Shown one piece after another: positions 44,752-64,000 of a DNA stretch of 64,000 nt (positions within the stretch are counted from its first letter, which is position 1; every line of letters starts with the position of its first letter). The DNA comes from Antrodiella citrinella. Taxonomy: Eukaryota > Basidiomycota > Agaricomycetes > Polyporales > Steccherinaceae. The notes under the pieces are model-generated. The model saw only the letters and a list, made by a program, of their open reading frames with translations. It was not told where the DNA came from and searched no databases. The translations under genes and the position numbers were made by a program. The stretch is from assembly GCA_004802725.1 (NCBI GenBank), contig SGPM01000041.1, positions 1-64,000 of the forward strand, in the 5' to 3' direction.

Positions 44752-47408
44752 GATTGACCAGTTGTCTTAGTCTTCTTCCACAGAGGTTATGGTTTGTGGA
44801 TATCTCTGTCAATTCCGTATGATTGGTGACTTGAAGAGTTGAGAAGAATATCTATGTGGAATTACAGCCTGAACTATATACTCCAGGGCACCGGATCTCT
44901 AGGACATAGTCAGCACTCTCCTCTTACGGTGTCGTGAATGGCGATCAGACGGAGTTGACTGGCATCTCTAATGCATCAGCCCCCCCTGCTCAACGACTCA
45001 GGCTTCATCGGGTTGCACAGTACTCCGTAATGCTCCGCCCTCTCAGCGCAATCCACGTAAAGGGTGAGCAGTCTCCCAGCACTTCCATGTCAACATCCCC
45101 ACCCATGCTACTCGTTGCACCCCGTCCTCCGCGCACCACTCACCAACGCCTACTCGATGTGCCCTTCCGTTCGCCGTGCAGGGGTCACGACAACAGTTCA
45201 GCCTCCTGGTATACGCCACACTTGCATACTACCCGCATATCTTTCGGGTTTCTTAGCATGGGCCAATGTCATTTGTAGGTGCACTTCTGTGTTAGTGTGT
45301 ACCTTTCTCGCCGCTTTCACCGGCATGTGGGCGATGACGCCCAGAGAGTGCACGGCAGTATTGTACATCTCTCACGTTGTGCATTAGTGAGACCGGATTC
45401 GAACATTGCATAGAATCTGCGATAAGTCACTACACCAGCTCTTCATCCATGATCCAATTGGGCAGCTGCCTGCTCCTCGCACGACGCAGACAGCCGAATG
45501 AACAGCTCAGACATGCAACTTATCCTCATCACCTGCAAATACCTATGGTGCGGGTCTTTCCATATGTACACGTTCCCCGAGCCTCGACCCAGCTGGCCGC
45601 TCGTGTCGCTCAAATACACGTTGCAGGCTCAGGCTGTACATTTCGCTGTCAGGAACACTCGGATACAACAAATCCTCATCTTGGTTTTTTGGTTTGTTGA
45701 GGTCCTGAACCGTTTCCTCAGCGGTGGCTGTCTCAGCAGGTGTTAACCTTTGCTTTGACCCTTCGCTGTGAATGAGTTCATTCCCCGCCAAATCCGTTGT
45801 GACTACACATCTCTCACGCAGCGACGATGGTGCTACCAACTTTCGTGCAAGGAGGAATGTGAATATTGGTGTGTGCTTGTTCAAGTTTCTCCCTTTCAAG
45901 CTGCTTACCTGGTGACTCTGTCTAGTGGATTCGTTTGTTTTCGCTCGCTATTGATGGCGGTGTCTGTGTTGTGCGAGACCTTGTGGATCTTCCTAGCTAA
46001 CCGCTCCTGCTCACACTCATAAACGGGTGCGTACCACGCACAGAGTAACGAGATGTAGAAGGAGACACTTCAAGTTGATCGGTAGTGAGCATCGTCCCGG
46101 GCCGCGCTTGTTGGCCTCACATGTAATTACGGCCTGGAAACTCCGGCGTTCCGCACGGGTCTGGAGTATAAATTGTCCTTGTCCTTGTCCAGGTCGTGCA
46201 AAGCACCAGTTACGGATGAATCGACAGTCGAACCTGCCGCGCATACCTCCGGCGGGTGCGCAGCTGTGTGATGTTATGGGATGGTTGGGGAAGTCGCATT
46301 AGACTTGTGAGGTGATCGCGCAGAGGTATCTCCAGAAACGACGGTGGCGGCATGTTGGCAGGGTCGGGGGACTGCATGAGCCTAATCAAGCTCAAGTCGA
46401 GTCAGTCGCGCGCAGACAGTGCAGAACTTGAACGTCCAGGGAAAGCAAAGCAGAATCCTCATGTCAATGTGAAGTCTGAGCTGATGGGTCGATATATGCA
46501 GAGGTGAATGGTCAAAAGTGGCACGCGTGTTTCCCAAGAAAGCGAGGCGGGAGTGGCGCGTGTGCTTCGCGGGAAGGGATGAAACCCTCGAAGGGAGGGA
46601 TGCCACTTTGGAATGGCACAAAACCCCGTTGAGAAGGCACACAACTCCGCCGGAAGGTCACCATTGGCACAACGCATCGGAGCGACCACTCGACGGAATC
46701 ACCTCGTGTCCGGCGTTGCACCTGGGTCCGTGCAAACCTGAAGGAAATGAAGTAGGCGGTCCCATTATATGTTGCGCACGCGCCGAGTATCAAGATGGCA
46801 CCTGTATAGTTGCAATCAGTTGAGCCAGCCATATCATAGGATCACAAAGGAAACGAACCGGTAGCATTAGTTGGAACCTTAAACCTTCTCGGATGTCAGA
46901 GCAAGAGGGGGGCCTGAAAGACGGTGTGTGATCGATATAGACGGGGAGCTACTGTCAGGTAGAGCAGTTCAGGCAGACGACTTGACAGCAAAGAATCTGC
47001 CTGAAAAAACGACGATTGACGGTGCAGAATATGTGAATGGTGTGGTGGAAGGAGGAGACCGGTACTAGAACTACCTCCGCGAGGTTGATCTTGAGCCTGA
47101 AGACGGGATATTTTTGAAAGTCAGCCAGACGAACCGTCCTACTTTGTTTTGGCACAGTGAAGTGGACCACTCACTAAAACGTTGCCTCATTCCAACCATG
47201 AGGTGATCACTGGCAAGGTTTCCGACGTCCTTTCCAACTCAACCATATGTGAAGTGGACCTCGAGCCTGAGCTTTGTGCTGTCCGGAAGACTCATAAGTC
47301 CAGGATTTCGAGGATGGGAAGGCCACTCACCGGATCGCCATCCATCCTCGAGCTCTTCGACTGTATACTCGTCTCTCCCATACCCACCCTTTCGCCTTCG
47401 TGTCCATA
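44752..47408. other. 2.65 kb without a recognisable gene
   Basis: Several mid-length frames on both strands (for example forward 45498-46022 with hydrophobic stretches and reverse 45543-45899) but no consistent exon chain or domain. It may hold decayed membrane-protein exons. A short TCCTTG triplet repeat occurs at about 46172. The HMG gene promoter lies at the right end. Confidence 0.35.
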
Positions 47409-48981
47409 ATGTCTCCTGTTCGTAACCACGGACGCGTTTTTGAGTCTTCGCCAACGCCCTACACGACCGACGAACTTAGTGGTGAGCAACTTTTGATATT
47501 TGCCTATGTGGGTCCACAGCGCTGACGAGCCAGCAGACTTCCTTCAGCTCTTAAAACATAGTTCATATTCGCCAGACGTTCATCAGCAATCCGAGGTTGC
47601 TTCGCCTTCATCGTCATCCTCTCCGTCTTTCACGACATCATCGTCGCAGTGGTCTACCTCTCCTGCTACTAGCATTAGCACGGTGCTTTCCACTCCCACC
47701 TTGTCACCTGCCATCTCCGAGTCCTCTGTATCCGACTCTCTCAACGACACCGCTCCGTCAAGGCGCCGAGTGTCTCGTTCACGCAAGAAGGTCGACGCTC
47801 AGGATGCTCCCTACATCCGTCGTCCACCTAACCCCTTCATCATCTTCCGCTCTGCGTTCTGGAACGAAGAGAAGAAGAAGACTTCGTGCGTCAAAGATCA
47901 CCGGGTGATAAGCAAGATGGCTGGAGAGGCTTGGAGGAACTTGACGGTAGCGGAGCAGAGCCCATACCGCAAGATCGCCTATGAGGTCAAGCGGCGCCAT
48001 CAGGAAGAGTTCCCCGACTACAGATATGCCCCCATTCATCGCAGGACTTCGCCGTCGAGTAGGGAGTATGTGAGTAAGGATCAGGATGAGGTGCGGTGCA
48101 AGGCTATTGCGGAGTTCATCATGGAGGGGTTGAAGGGACCGCAGCTTGCGGCCGCAATACAGCAGCTGGACGAAGGCTCGATGCTACTTCCTGCACCATC
48201 GCCTTCTCGCGTTCCTACTCCCGTACCCAACATGCTTCATCCGACAGAGGCATTCTCTACTCTTCTGAAACTCGAGTATGAGAGTCCTGTCCTCGTCGCG
48301 CCGGTCATCACTCCACAGGAACCTCTTCCCACTGCTCAAACTCCAGAGCTGACGCCAGCTCCTGCCATTGAGTCTGAGGTACGTCGACGTGTTTCATTCT
48401 CATCGTGTCCGATTGACTGACAGATTTTCTGTTCACAGTCTACATTCTTCACTCCTGCAGAGCTCAAGCCCCGTTTTACCGATCCTTTGCTTTCGGGCAT
48501 ACATTTCGATCCTTCTGCTATTGCCACTTTTTCCTCCACTTTTTCCTCCGATGTTGCCGGACCTATCGCCTCGCTGGACTCTGAGTCCGCTCAGCTGCTC
48601 TACACCACCTTCATGAGCGACGGCGCCGACAACAACCTTTTCCAAACCTACGATCAGCAAACGTTCAACCTCCCATCTCTTCCCGATCAGACTTACATTG
48701 ATCCCTCCTGGTTGTCATCCTCGCTCTACCCCGTGGAGAACGATGGCGGTTTCCAAGGTGCTCTCGGCCTCCAGCCGTATGGCGACATGCCCTATCCCGA
48801 CCTTTCGGTTCTTCCAAGTGGCGCTATCAATGAGGACGGCCAGGGTGCCCTTGACGTGTTATGGCAGTTCTTTGCTGACCCTACCGTCGTCGACTCTTCT
48901 GCCGTCAAGGACGAGCCACAGACTTACGAATTTGACGATCTCTCGGGCTGGTTCAAGACCGATTTCTTCGAATCTCCTTAG
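47409..48981 (+). CDS. HMG-box transcription factor (MATA_HMG/Ste11-like)
   Basis: Nuclear DNA-binding protein. Exons 47409-47481, 47537-48378 and 48439-48981 give 485 aa. The single HMG box lies at about residues 110-180: RRPPNPFIIFRSAF, then HRVISKMAGEAWRNLT, then SPYRKIAYEVKRRHQEEFP. The NPFI-F-R opening and W-x-N-L spacing fit the MATA_HMG group, which includes fungal sexual-development regulators such as Ste11, Prf1 and Pcc1. A basic stretch (RRRVSRSRKK) just before it may be a nuclear signal. Ser-rich regions and an acidic, Asp/Phe-rich C-terminus could be an activation domain. The first intron uses the CAGCAG acceptor at 47536; an earlier CAG breaks the frame. A specific role in mating is not shown by the sequence. 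Confidence 0.85.
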
Positions 48982-49282
48982 ATTATTCCTTTGCAGAGTT
49001 CTGTTCATCACCCTTCAAGTTCATATACCCGGCACATATGATATCCCCGTAGTCCTTATCCGGAATGTTATTCGCTTTTGTAAAGGTGCCGGTCACCATC
49101 TCCCTTTTAATATTCATATGATCCATGAGTTTCGCAATGTTGTAGACTAGCTAACGATACATATCCTGCCTGCCCCAGGAAAACTCCCTTGTAGTAATCC
49201 ACAATACAGTATCCCATAACAAGTCCCAGTTGAAGATAAATCGTACATTGAAGGCCATCCAAGTCGTTGAAAACTCTTCTAT
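48982..49282. other. 3' flanks of convergent genes
   Basis: About 300 bp holding the 3' UTRs of the HMG and DUF6533 genes. Confidence 0.45.
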
Positions 49283-51123
49283 TCATACCATGGAATCCCT
49301 GTGCCTCGAACCCGAACCCGAGCTGCCCAAACTAAACTCATTGCTCATTGGGCTACTCAGCGTCGTCCCGTCGTCTTCCTCCTTCCTCAGCTCCACCTCC
49401 CATGCCTCATCTTCATCAAGACCAGGTGACGGTAAAGTATGGAAAGGTCCGTCACGATCAGGCGGCGTGGCAGCCATTCGCGCGACTGGGTCGCTGCCGA
49501 AATCGTTCGCAAGATACGACATCATGTCAGACTGCGATTCGCGCTGGAATTCTAACGAGCTGATGGCGAGTGAAGAATCGAGCTGCAGGTCGGCGGGGAG
49601 GTTGCCCAGCGAACGTTTATGTTTCCAGTGGCGGATGTGAAGCAGGAAACGGGCGGTGAACATCCCGGATAGACTGGTGTGTCAGATTGAGTTTAAATAA
49701 ATGATGAGCGGGGTGTCGTGAAAATTGGCAGACAGGTGAAGCGACTTACGGAAGTGTGAGGGAGTTCAAGATCCGCGAATTTGAATTGGGCTAGTAGAGT
49801 TCAGTCAAAGTTAGCGATGCAAGTTTTTTTACACAGAACGTTGGACTGACTGGTTCATGCTGTAAACCACGGGCTTAGTGTGAACACGTCAAATAGAAAG
49901 AAAAGTGACGCACGTAGATCAGAATTAGAGTGGCGGTCGTGAAGACAGAAATCACGCTGCCCTGAGTGTAAGCTAACGCACAGCATGCCGGAAAGAACGC
50001 GTAATCACCAGAAGTAAAGGATTCCTGAGCGGATGATCAGTTCAGCTTTCCTCGCATGCTGAGATGATCAAGACATGCAACATACCTTCTTCAAAGATCA
50101 TGTACGAGAGACCTTCTTTCCATAATCTCCAGGATGAGCCGCCGGCTTTGAATGCCTGGATACTACGGATGATGGTCAAGATGGCCGCAGATGATTCGAA
50201 CACAACCATCAGGATGGTCAAAAGGTGATCAACTATGGGGTCAGAGAAACGATTGAGAAAGCAGAGTGAGCGGCGTTTAGATGCAGTACGCGCCTCTGTA
50301 TCAAGGGCCGCCACCAACGGGAGGTCAAGGTGAGTAGATGCGGACACCCAGAACTAACTTCGAAGGCCTCTCACATTGGGATGCTTGTGGAACCCTTACA
50401 CCGTAGTCCGGGGACATGCGTCTGGAGAGATTGATCAGATTCAAGCTTTCACAGAGTGAGAGATCACATTACGATGTCGAGAGAGATGCAAACAACAGAC
50501 AGAAATGCAAGGTAGGCCAGAACGATGCGACTGCGTCCCCAGACTGCATACACACGGCCCGTAAAAGTCACTGAAGGTAGGGAAGGGTCAGAGCCTGGTC
50601 GACGTTGACAAGTAACTTGATTGACCTAGTATTGCGGCACGTCCGAGAACGCTCAACGCTCCGGAAATCTTGTACCAGGTATCGCAGCTGCAGGTTGACG
50701 TCAATGATACCCATCCACAGAACGTGGGTGGTTCCATACTGCCAGCGGACAACATTGAGTCGCGACATGAAGCGGTCACAGAAGACACGTACCCTTTGGT
50801 GTAGCCAGCCAGCTGCAGCAACCAGATACATAGCGTTTGCTGGGATAGCATAACGACAAAATATATACAGAAGGGTGGACAGGCGAAACCTCGTTCCCCA
50901 CATGTATCTCACCTCCATAGGGAACGTTAAGCAGTAATCGTACCCAAGGAGGGCTGCTCGGCAAGGTCAATATCCAGATCTGCTATGCAGGGCGTAGATT
51001 ACGCACCGATACTGGCCCATTGCATATCAAATGCTAGAGTGCTGGAAGAGTTCAGCGGACGGTGCCACATGGTGCTTGAACTCGACAATCTAGCACTTAC
51101 TGAGATGCAGCTGAACTGGCCAT
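49283..51123 (-). CDS. DUF6533-like multi-pass membrane protein 2
   Basis: Basidiomycete membrane protein of unknown function. The reverse-strand start at 51123 gives MASSAASHTLAFDMQWASI. The hallmark LLGYDYCLTFPMEVRYMW follows, then FRLSTLLYIFCRYAIPANAM. Later helices include VTFTGRVYAVWGRSRIVLAY, LAFLSVVCISLDI, a segment around TILMVVFESSAAILTIIRSI, and SVFTTATLILIY. The last exon reads LSGMFTARFLLHIRHWKHK, then an acidic/Ser-rich cytosolic tail ending DSMV. Roughly ten exons; several central joints are approximate. Related in architecture to the gene at 36692-38278. Confidence 0.68.
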
Positions 51124-52358
51124 GGCAGTCAGAGAGAGGTGGAACGTGAGCGGTTTCACATCGAGCAGGGTTGGTGAAAGTGAAGGCTAAAGAAGAGGAT
51201 CGTCATCAAGACTGTTGACATCTACTACTAGCAAGTTTTGACGCTGTTCGATGGCGGGGCTATGCAATCAGCGCGGAGGCACAGGTACGCACATGTCTTC
51301 TGGTAATAGGTATACTAATGGTCCCGAGCTCATCATTCCAAGCCAGAGGATTGAGTATCCTTGCCTCCAGGTCTTATGCAAGCCTTTACTTTGAGTGAGA
51401 GCCATGGTGGTCGGTGGTAGATGTATATCACCGTGGGCGCGTGCCACTATCTTCGAAACTGACGCGAAATCGAAAGTTTCGAAACGCTTACGCTCGCGAC
51501 ACACTGCAGCTGCAGCCTTGTGCTCTCCGGATCAAAAAGAGGATCAATAAACTGAGGGGATGTCAGTTCAATGCCCCCACGCAACATATGTAACTGCCAT
51601 AACATCCTGTTGAACTTTCCGTGAAACTCTACAAACGTTTGGACTCTGACTTGTCTACACACGTTCGTCCGCCTGTGACTGCACTAGGATGACAATATCT
51701 ACTTACCGAAGGCATCTTCTGCGACTACTCGGGCTAATAAGGACATAGTTGAAAGGCCAAGGTCAGGGACTTGCCTTGGCTACCCTCAACGAACTGTATT
51801 AGAATCACTGTGAACTCAAGATGCACAGCTCTTTTGCAAATTGCAACCTAGGAAGATGTTCCAAGGCATTGTCATTTGAACGACATGTCGATCATTTCTA
51901 GACTTGGAGCTGTGTACTCACACGGAAAATAGCGACTATGTCTTCATTTGGCACTGCTGACTTGACCCACGCTCCGAAGTTCGAACCTGAAGGTGGGGAT
52001 CTCCGCTCCTTGGCATACTTCGGCACCGACATATAACGTTCAGTATGTCCCGCCATAGGAAGCCTGAAAGAAACCATTACCTCCGCTATGTTTCGGAACA
52101 TGTGTGCCACACATACCTCTACTAGACTGGACCTGCGTAATCGGCGACTAAATGAACCCACATCCTCCCACATTCAGAGCTCGCCATGAGTGAGAACAAC
52201 ACAGACTGCACAGATGCTTGGTTTCACAAGAACACGATGTTGCACAATATATACAAAGAAGATCTTCCAAGAGTCGAATAAATATTGATGAGGCAGAAAT
52301 GCAGGATGGTGTAGTAGGCAGAACAAGTTTGAAGTGATGATCGAAGTCCCTGGTATAA
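51124..52358. other. Mostly uncharacterised stretch downstream of BEACH gene
   Basis: Reverse frames at 52173-51898 (MWEDVGSFSRRLR...), 51662-51447 and 51504-51268 have some coding texture and could be exons of a small unrecognised reverse gene. I could not join them convincingly. Otherwise 3' flank of the BEACH gene. Confidence 0.3.
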
Positions 52359-60493
<8,135 letters not shown>

Positions 60494-61565
60494 ATGGTAC
60501 TGCGAAGAGAGAGAATTTGGGTGGTACGGTCATCGAGGAGGCCTGAGTGGATTCAGGCGCCCATAACGTCGGTCGGTGCCGGTGTAGAGGGCACTGCCAC
60601 TGCTGGGGAAGACTGAGAACGACCTCAAATTCGATGGCGCTGCGAACACGCCAAAGCCTACGGAAATGCAGATAGCGATGTCAAAAGTGAGTGATCAAGA
60701 CAGATCATAGTCGTCCACTAACTTATTCAGTAAAAGTTCAGTGCAGACACTTCGAGATCATCACTGGCATGCGCAGAAAGTATGTAGCTTTTTCACTTTG
60801 GATGCATTGATCGCAACAAGTGAGGGTACTTACGTATCACAGCACAGTCCGATCTCCAATGCGTCTTTCGGACGCGTGCACGTGAGCACGCAGTGGCCAA
60901 GCTGCACTGTGGAGTGCCAATTCACAAATGACATTAACGCCAAGACTCCCTTGCATCATGATCACCGACGAGTCTGAAAAGATGGACTGATTGCAGAATT
61001 AGGGACTCTTGTCATTTCATCCTGAGGACACTACTAATCGTGACACGTGACAAACGCGTCCATAACGACAACCTCCCTGCCGCGCATCAAATCGCCCCGC
61101 CCCATGACCAGTGACGCACATGGACGAGCCAATTCACTGCAGTTCCGCGTTCCGCCGACGTCCATTTCCATTCATTCAATTGAATCGAGGCCCCAACGGA
61201 AGTACTGACACAAGGCAAAGAAGAAAGAAGACTGGTCGAAAGGTGACATGCGAGAGGAACGGAAACGCGTCAACTGGAAGAGGGTGTCGTGTGATCATTG
61301 TCGTCATGCTAATGATCTCGTGAACATGGACGGGATGCGTATGTACTATCACTACAAGTGGTGAAATAGAATGTCAACAAACAGAATTATACCGTACGAA
61401 CGATAAAAATTGGGCTACAGAAATTAGAGTGGTATCATGACAAAGAAGAAGAAGAAGAATCCTGAAAACCTGAGATGGATTGGTCAGTCAACTGCAAACG
61501 ACGAACAATCCGCACCACGCACCTGTGATGCTCCATCATCCGAAGCAGTCTGGTGCTTACAAACC
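60494..61565. other. Gene-free stretch upstream of BEACH gene
   Basis: Should hold the BEACH promoter (left) and the 3' flank of the tetraspan gene (right). No coding frame or RNA gene recognised. Confidence 0.4.
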
Positions 61566-62291
61566 TCATACCTGCGTCGACGCCGCTCCATCGGGATGCT
61601 TCTTCTCATCGTCGTACCCAGTAGACGGCGACCCATTCAAATCCTGACTGAACCCAGTCGTCGCAGGGGCCACACTCGTGCGACGCGCAGCAAGGAACGT
61701 GAGCACGGCAGACGTCGTGCCGAACAGGAAGGCGAACCACGGCAAGATCGCCGTGTTCTTCACTGTGAGCGGTATGAGTTTCACACGCGTCAAACGAACA
61801 GAGCACGTACAGTAGCCTATGTCTTTGTAGATCGGGGTCGCGCCAAGCCCGGCTTCGATCGCCTGGATGGTCGCGGCGGGTACGGGGATGGCCCCGAAGA
61901 AGGCGGTGACCTTCGCCTGGCGGTTGGCAACAAAGTCGGTAAAGGGCGTGAGGGCGGCGAAGAGGAAGACGGTGAAGAACGCGAGAAGGGCGCCCTGCAC
62001 GCGGAGGAGACGGGCACCGGTGAGGGAGGCCGACGACAACAGGACCGAGGGGAAGGCGAAGAGGGACGTGAGAGCTAGAAGCCCGGACGCGACGGTGAGG
62101 GCGATGCCAGACTTGAGGACATCGTCGGTGTTGATGTTGACAGTGGCGCCTTTGGGTACGCTGGCGCGCAACTGCTTCTCGGATTGGTTGGATTTGACGA
62201 GGGCATTGATGCCAATGCCGAAGCCGATGACACCGAATGCGAAGGAGAGGGAGAGGGAGACGAGACGGGAGACGCGGTGGGGGTAGGACAT
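61566..62291 (-). CDS. Four-helix (tetraspan) membrane protein
   Basis: Unrecognised small membrane protein. Reverse-strand exons 62291-61811 and 61762-61566 give 225 aa. Four hydrophobic helices lie at about residues 10-32 (VSLSLSFAFGVIGFGIGINAL), 60-82, 97-117 (LLAFFTVFLFAALTPF) and 163-185 (ILPWFAFLFGTTSAVLTFLA). A polar loop sits between helices 1 and 2, and the C-terminal tail is acidic and Ser/Thr-rich. The layout resembles fungal tetraspan plasma-membrane proteins (Sur7/PalI-like), but the characteristic cysteines of those families are not visible, so the family is left open. The stop follows a GTATGA that could itself be a donor, so a further exon is possible. Confidence 0.65.
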   Translation of the reverse strand: MSYPHRVSRLVSLSLSFAFGVIGFGIGINALVKSNQSEKQLRASVPKGATVNINTDDVLKSGIALTVASGLLALTSLFAFPSVLLSSASLTGARLLRVQGALLAFFTVFLFAALTPFTDFVANRQAKVTAFFGAIPVPAATIQAIEAGLGATPIYKDIGYCTCSVRLTRVKLIPLTVKNTAILPWFAFLFGTTSAVLTFLAARRTSVAPATTGFSQDLNGSPSTGYDDEKKHPDGAASTQV

Positions 62292-63025
62292 GGTGGCTAA
62301 CGGGAAGACCTGGGAAGGGAGGGGAGGGTATTTGAAGGAAGAAGACACACATTCAGAAGCCAGCACGCGACTGGACTTTCGTTCGTTGTTACCGGAGACC
62401 ATGTGCACACGTTCTGCAAGGACAAAGTCAGCTGCAGCCTTCGCAATTCGCAATTCAATACGCACCGATCTCGGATCATCCGTCTGCCATGCACTAAATC
62501 GTCAGAACCCAGCACTAGAACCCCCCACCGTCCCAGCTGAGGTCAATCGCGCATGTCGTGCTGACCAACACGTAGACCGACACCCTCGTACCCATACAAC
62601 TGCGTGGCGCGTTGATCGCCCCACATTAGCAGTATTTGGGGGAGCCAAATGGGGTTCGCGGCCACACAAGGTGTAGTTGGCATTGTGGGCGACGTCGAAG
62701 GAAAATCAGGGACGCGGCACGAAACTTGGAAAGCAAAAGTCAAAGAGCCAAGCGAGGCTTGGCGCCGGAAAGTGCCGGCCCGCTTCTTCTGAAAGTTGAA
62801 CTCGACTTGCTCCCCTTCGTTCTCTCTTTCATCTCCTCGTCTCTCCTTCAGGCCTAGGTTCGACACTGGATCCCTCTTGATACTCTACGCTCAGGCAGCA
62901 TTCTCAACGGCTCTATCTCAGCTGTAATATTCCATTCCCGGCTAATACTCGACGACAACATCGACCAACCCAACGTCGAAGCTACTCTACGACCACTCGT
63001 TCGATCTACCTTAGACGACCCGACT
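62292..63025. promoter_or_regulatory. Divergent intergenic region, tetraspan / Kre9-like
   Basis: About 730 bp between two opposed start codons; both promoters are expected here. A pyrimidine-rich stretch (62790-62870) precedes the wall-protein gene. No gene recognised. Confidence 0.4.
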
Positions 63026-64000
63026 ATGCTGGGCATACGCTGCGTCATAATTTTCTTGAATCTGATCGCATCCGTCTCTGGCGCACTCTACCCGACATTC
63101 CCTATCGCGAGCACCACCTGGAGCGGCGGGNGGGCGGAATGTGTTACCTGGGTGGACGATGGGTCGCCTCCGCACCTTCAAGACCTGGGGGGAATAGACT
63201 TGGAGTTGTTCGTCAACGGGAAAGTAAGTCGACTTGTTTTTGGAATGTAGGCTGGCGAGTTGAGTTTATGGTTTTGGTTTTGGTTTNAGACGCATGTCGC
63301 GACGCTCGCGACGAACGTAAGCCCGGACAGTAAATTCCAGAAGTTCAAGGTCCTCCCNTCGTGGGGCCCGGATTCATCCCACTAGTATGCACCCCCTCCC
63401 CCCCTCCATTTCCAATCTCACTCACCGGAACTTACTGACNCGCGACTTGACTTGAANNAGCCACGTNCGATTCGTCTCGCACCAGCCCCCACGCACATTC
63501 TACACCGCCGACTTCACCCTCCGCGACATGGACTACAACTCCACCACCGCCTTCTTCTCCGCCGCCGCCGTCTCCAAGGACAAGGAAAAACAAAAAGCCC
63601 AAGAAAACGCCCAAGGCAAAGCCAAATCCGAACACATCCCGTCGGGGACGACGACGACAACGACGAGCGTGAGCCTATACACGCCGGTGATGACGCTCGT
63701 CCTCCCCGACACGACCATCCTCTCCACCCTCGCGCCCACCACACCCCGACCTACGCCCACCACACCCGCGTCGCCGCTCGCTGCCGCAGCCGTCACCACC
63801 GCCACCGCCACCACCGCCACCCCTGCGGTGGTGATACAGGACCAGCCGGAGGGCCCACCGGAACGCGGCGGGCCTGGGATCGGGGGGAGGCGGAAGAGCA
63901 GCAGCGCGACGTCGACGCGGCGCGTGGATATGGAGAAGGTGAAGTTTAGGGTGGTGTTTATCCTTTGGCCGGTGTTGATTGGGTTGAGTATGGCGCTTTG
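63026..64000 (+). CDS. Kre9/Knh1-like secreted wall protein, 3'-truncated by window
   Basis: Ser/Thr-rich, probably GPI-anchored cell-surface protein of the Kre9_KNH type; yeast relatives affect beta-1,6-glucan assembly. Exons 63026-63223, 63290-63384 and 63461->64000. The signal peptide covers about residues 1-20 (CVIIFLNLIASVSGALYP). The domain then reads YPTFPIASTTWSGG, then LELFVNGKTHVATLATNVSP and HYHVRFVSHQPPRTFYTADF. The following part is Lys/Gln-rich, then Thr/Pro/Ala-rich low complexity. A new hydrophobic run (FRVVFILWPVLIGLSMAL) begins at the window end, either a GPI signal or a transmembrane helix. Ambiguous bases at 63131, 63287, 63358, 63440, 63457-63458 and 63467 affect single residues and two splice acceptors. 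Confidence 0.78.

Noticed and set aside
45377..46022. Hydrophobic forward frames as a third DUF6533-like gene
   Set aside because: No hallmark Y-D-x-x-L-T-x-x-x-E-V motif and no consistent exon chain could be built.
47409..48981. HMG gene as a mating-type locus
   Set aside because: No homeodomain pair, pheromone receptor or pheromone precursor was seen nearby; an HMG box alone does not show this.
61606..62352. Second long reverse frame overlapping the tetraspan gene
   Set aside because: Pro/Arg/His-rich shadow of the hydrophobic frame; it lacks helices and a splice fit.

Overview
This 64 kb window is nuclear DNA of a filamentous basidiomycete, most likely an Agaricomycete mushroom-former. 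The signs are short introns (about 45-70 nt, GT-AG with CTNAC/CTGAC-like branch points) cutting nearly every gene, a class I hydrophobin, several F-box/LRR-like proteins, MYND-finger proteins, two DUF6533-type membrane proteins and a YbhE-type lactonase. Gene models were assembled by hand from frame, splice signals and family knowledge; no database was searched. I cannot name the species.

Layout. 1-398: 3' part of a hydrophobin. 0.8-2.0 kb: an unrecognised reverse-strand coding-like region. 2878-3265: a short non-autonomous inverted-repeat element. 3.3-4.9 kb: F-box-like gene. 5.7-7.3 kb: Mo25/Hym1 kinase scaffold. 7.8-9.1 kb: F-box gene whose start codon is split by an intron. 10.6-12.6 kb: MFS transporter. 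13.5-15.1 kb: broken, mosaic F-box gene (reverse). 15.8-21.0 kb: two tandem MYND-finger paralogs. 21.3-22.6 kb: YbhE-like beta-propeller (reverse). 23.6-27.7 kb: a compact housekeeping block (ribosomal eL24, a DEDDy 3'-5' exonuclease-like protein, a VAMP7-type SNARE, Sec61 beta) with divergent promoters. 28.5-36.2 kb: two divergent RING/coiled-coil/disordered-tail paralogs around a 2.5 kb spacer. 36.7-38.3 and 49.3-51.1 kb: two DUF6533-like membrane proteins. 40.0-40.6 kb: ribosomal uS11. 41.0-42.7 kb: third F-box-like gene. 43.4 kb: a stand-alone cyanase-N-like helix-turn-helix protein. 44.1 kb: an SRPBCC-fold protein. 47.4-49.0 kb: an HMG-box transcription factor. 52.4-60.5 kb: one very large BEACH/WD40 protein (reverse). 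61.6-62.3 kb: a tetraspan membrane protein. 63.0 kb to the end: a Kre9/Knh1-like secreted wall protein, cut by the window end.

No single pathway or cluster unites these genes. The housekeeping genes (Mo25, ribosomal proteins, Sec61 beta, SNARE, BEACH) are interspersed with lineage-variable F-box, MYND, RING and membrane families. The most unusual signals concern splicing: matched 4-nt microexons in both RING paralogs, 12-nt microexons carrying the last zinc ligand of both MYND fingers, an A|TG-split initiation codon, a GC-AG intron in uS11, an in-frame alternative donor that would delete the recognition-helix region of the HTH protein, and a frameshift in one MYND gene that retention of an intron exactly compensates.
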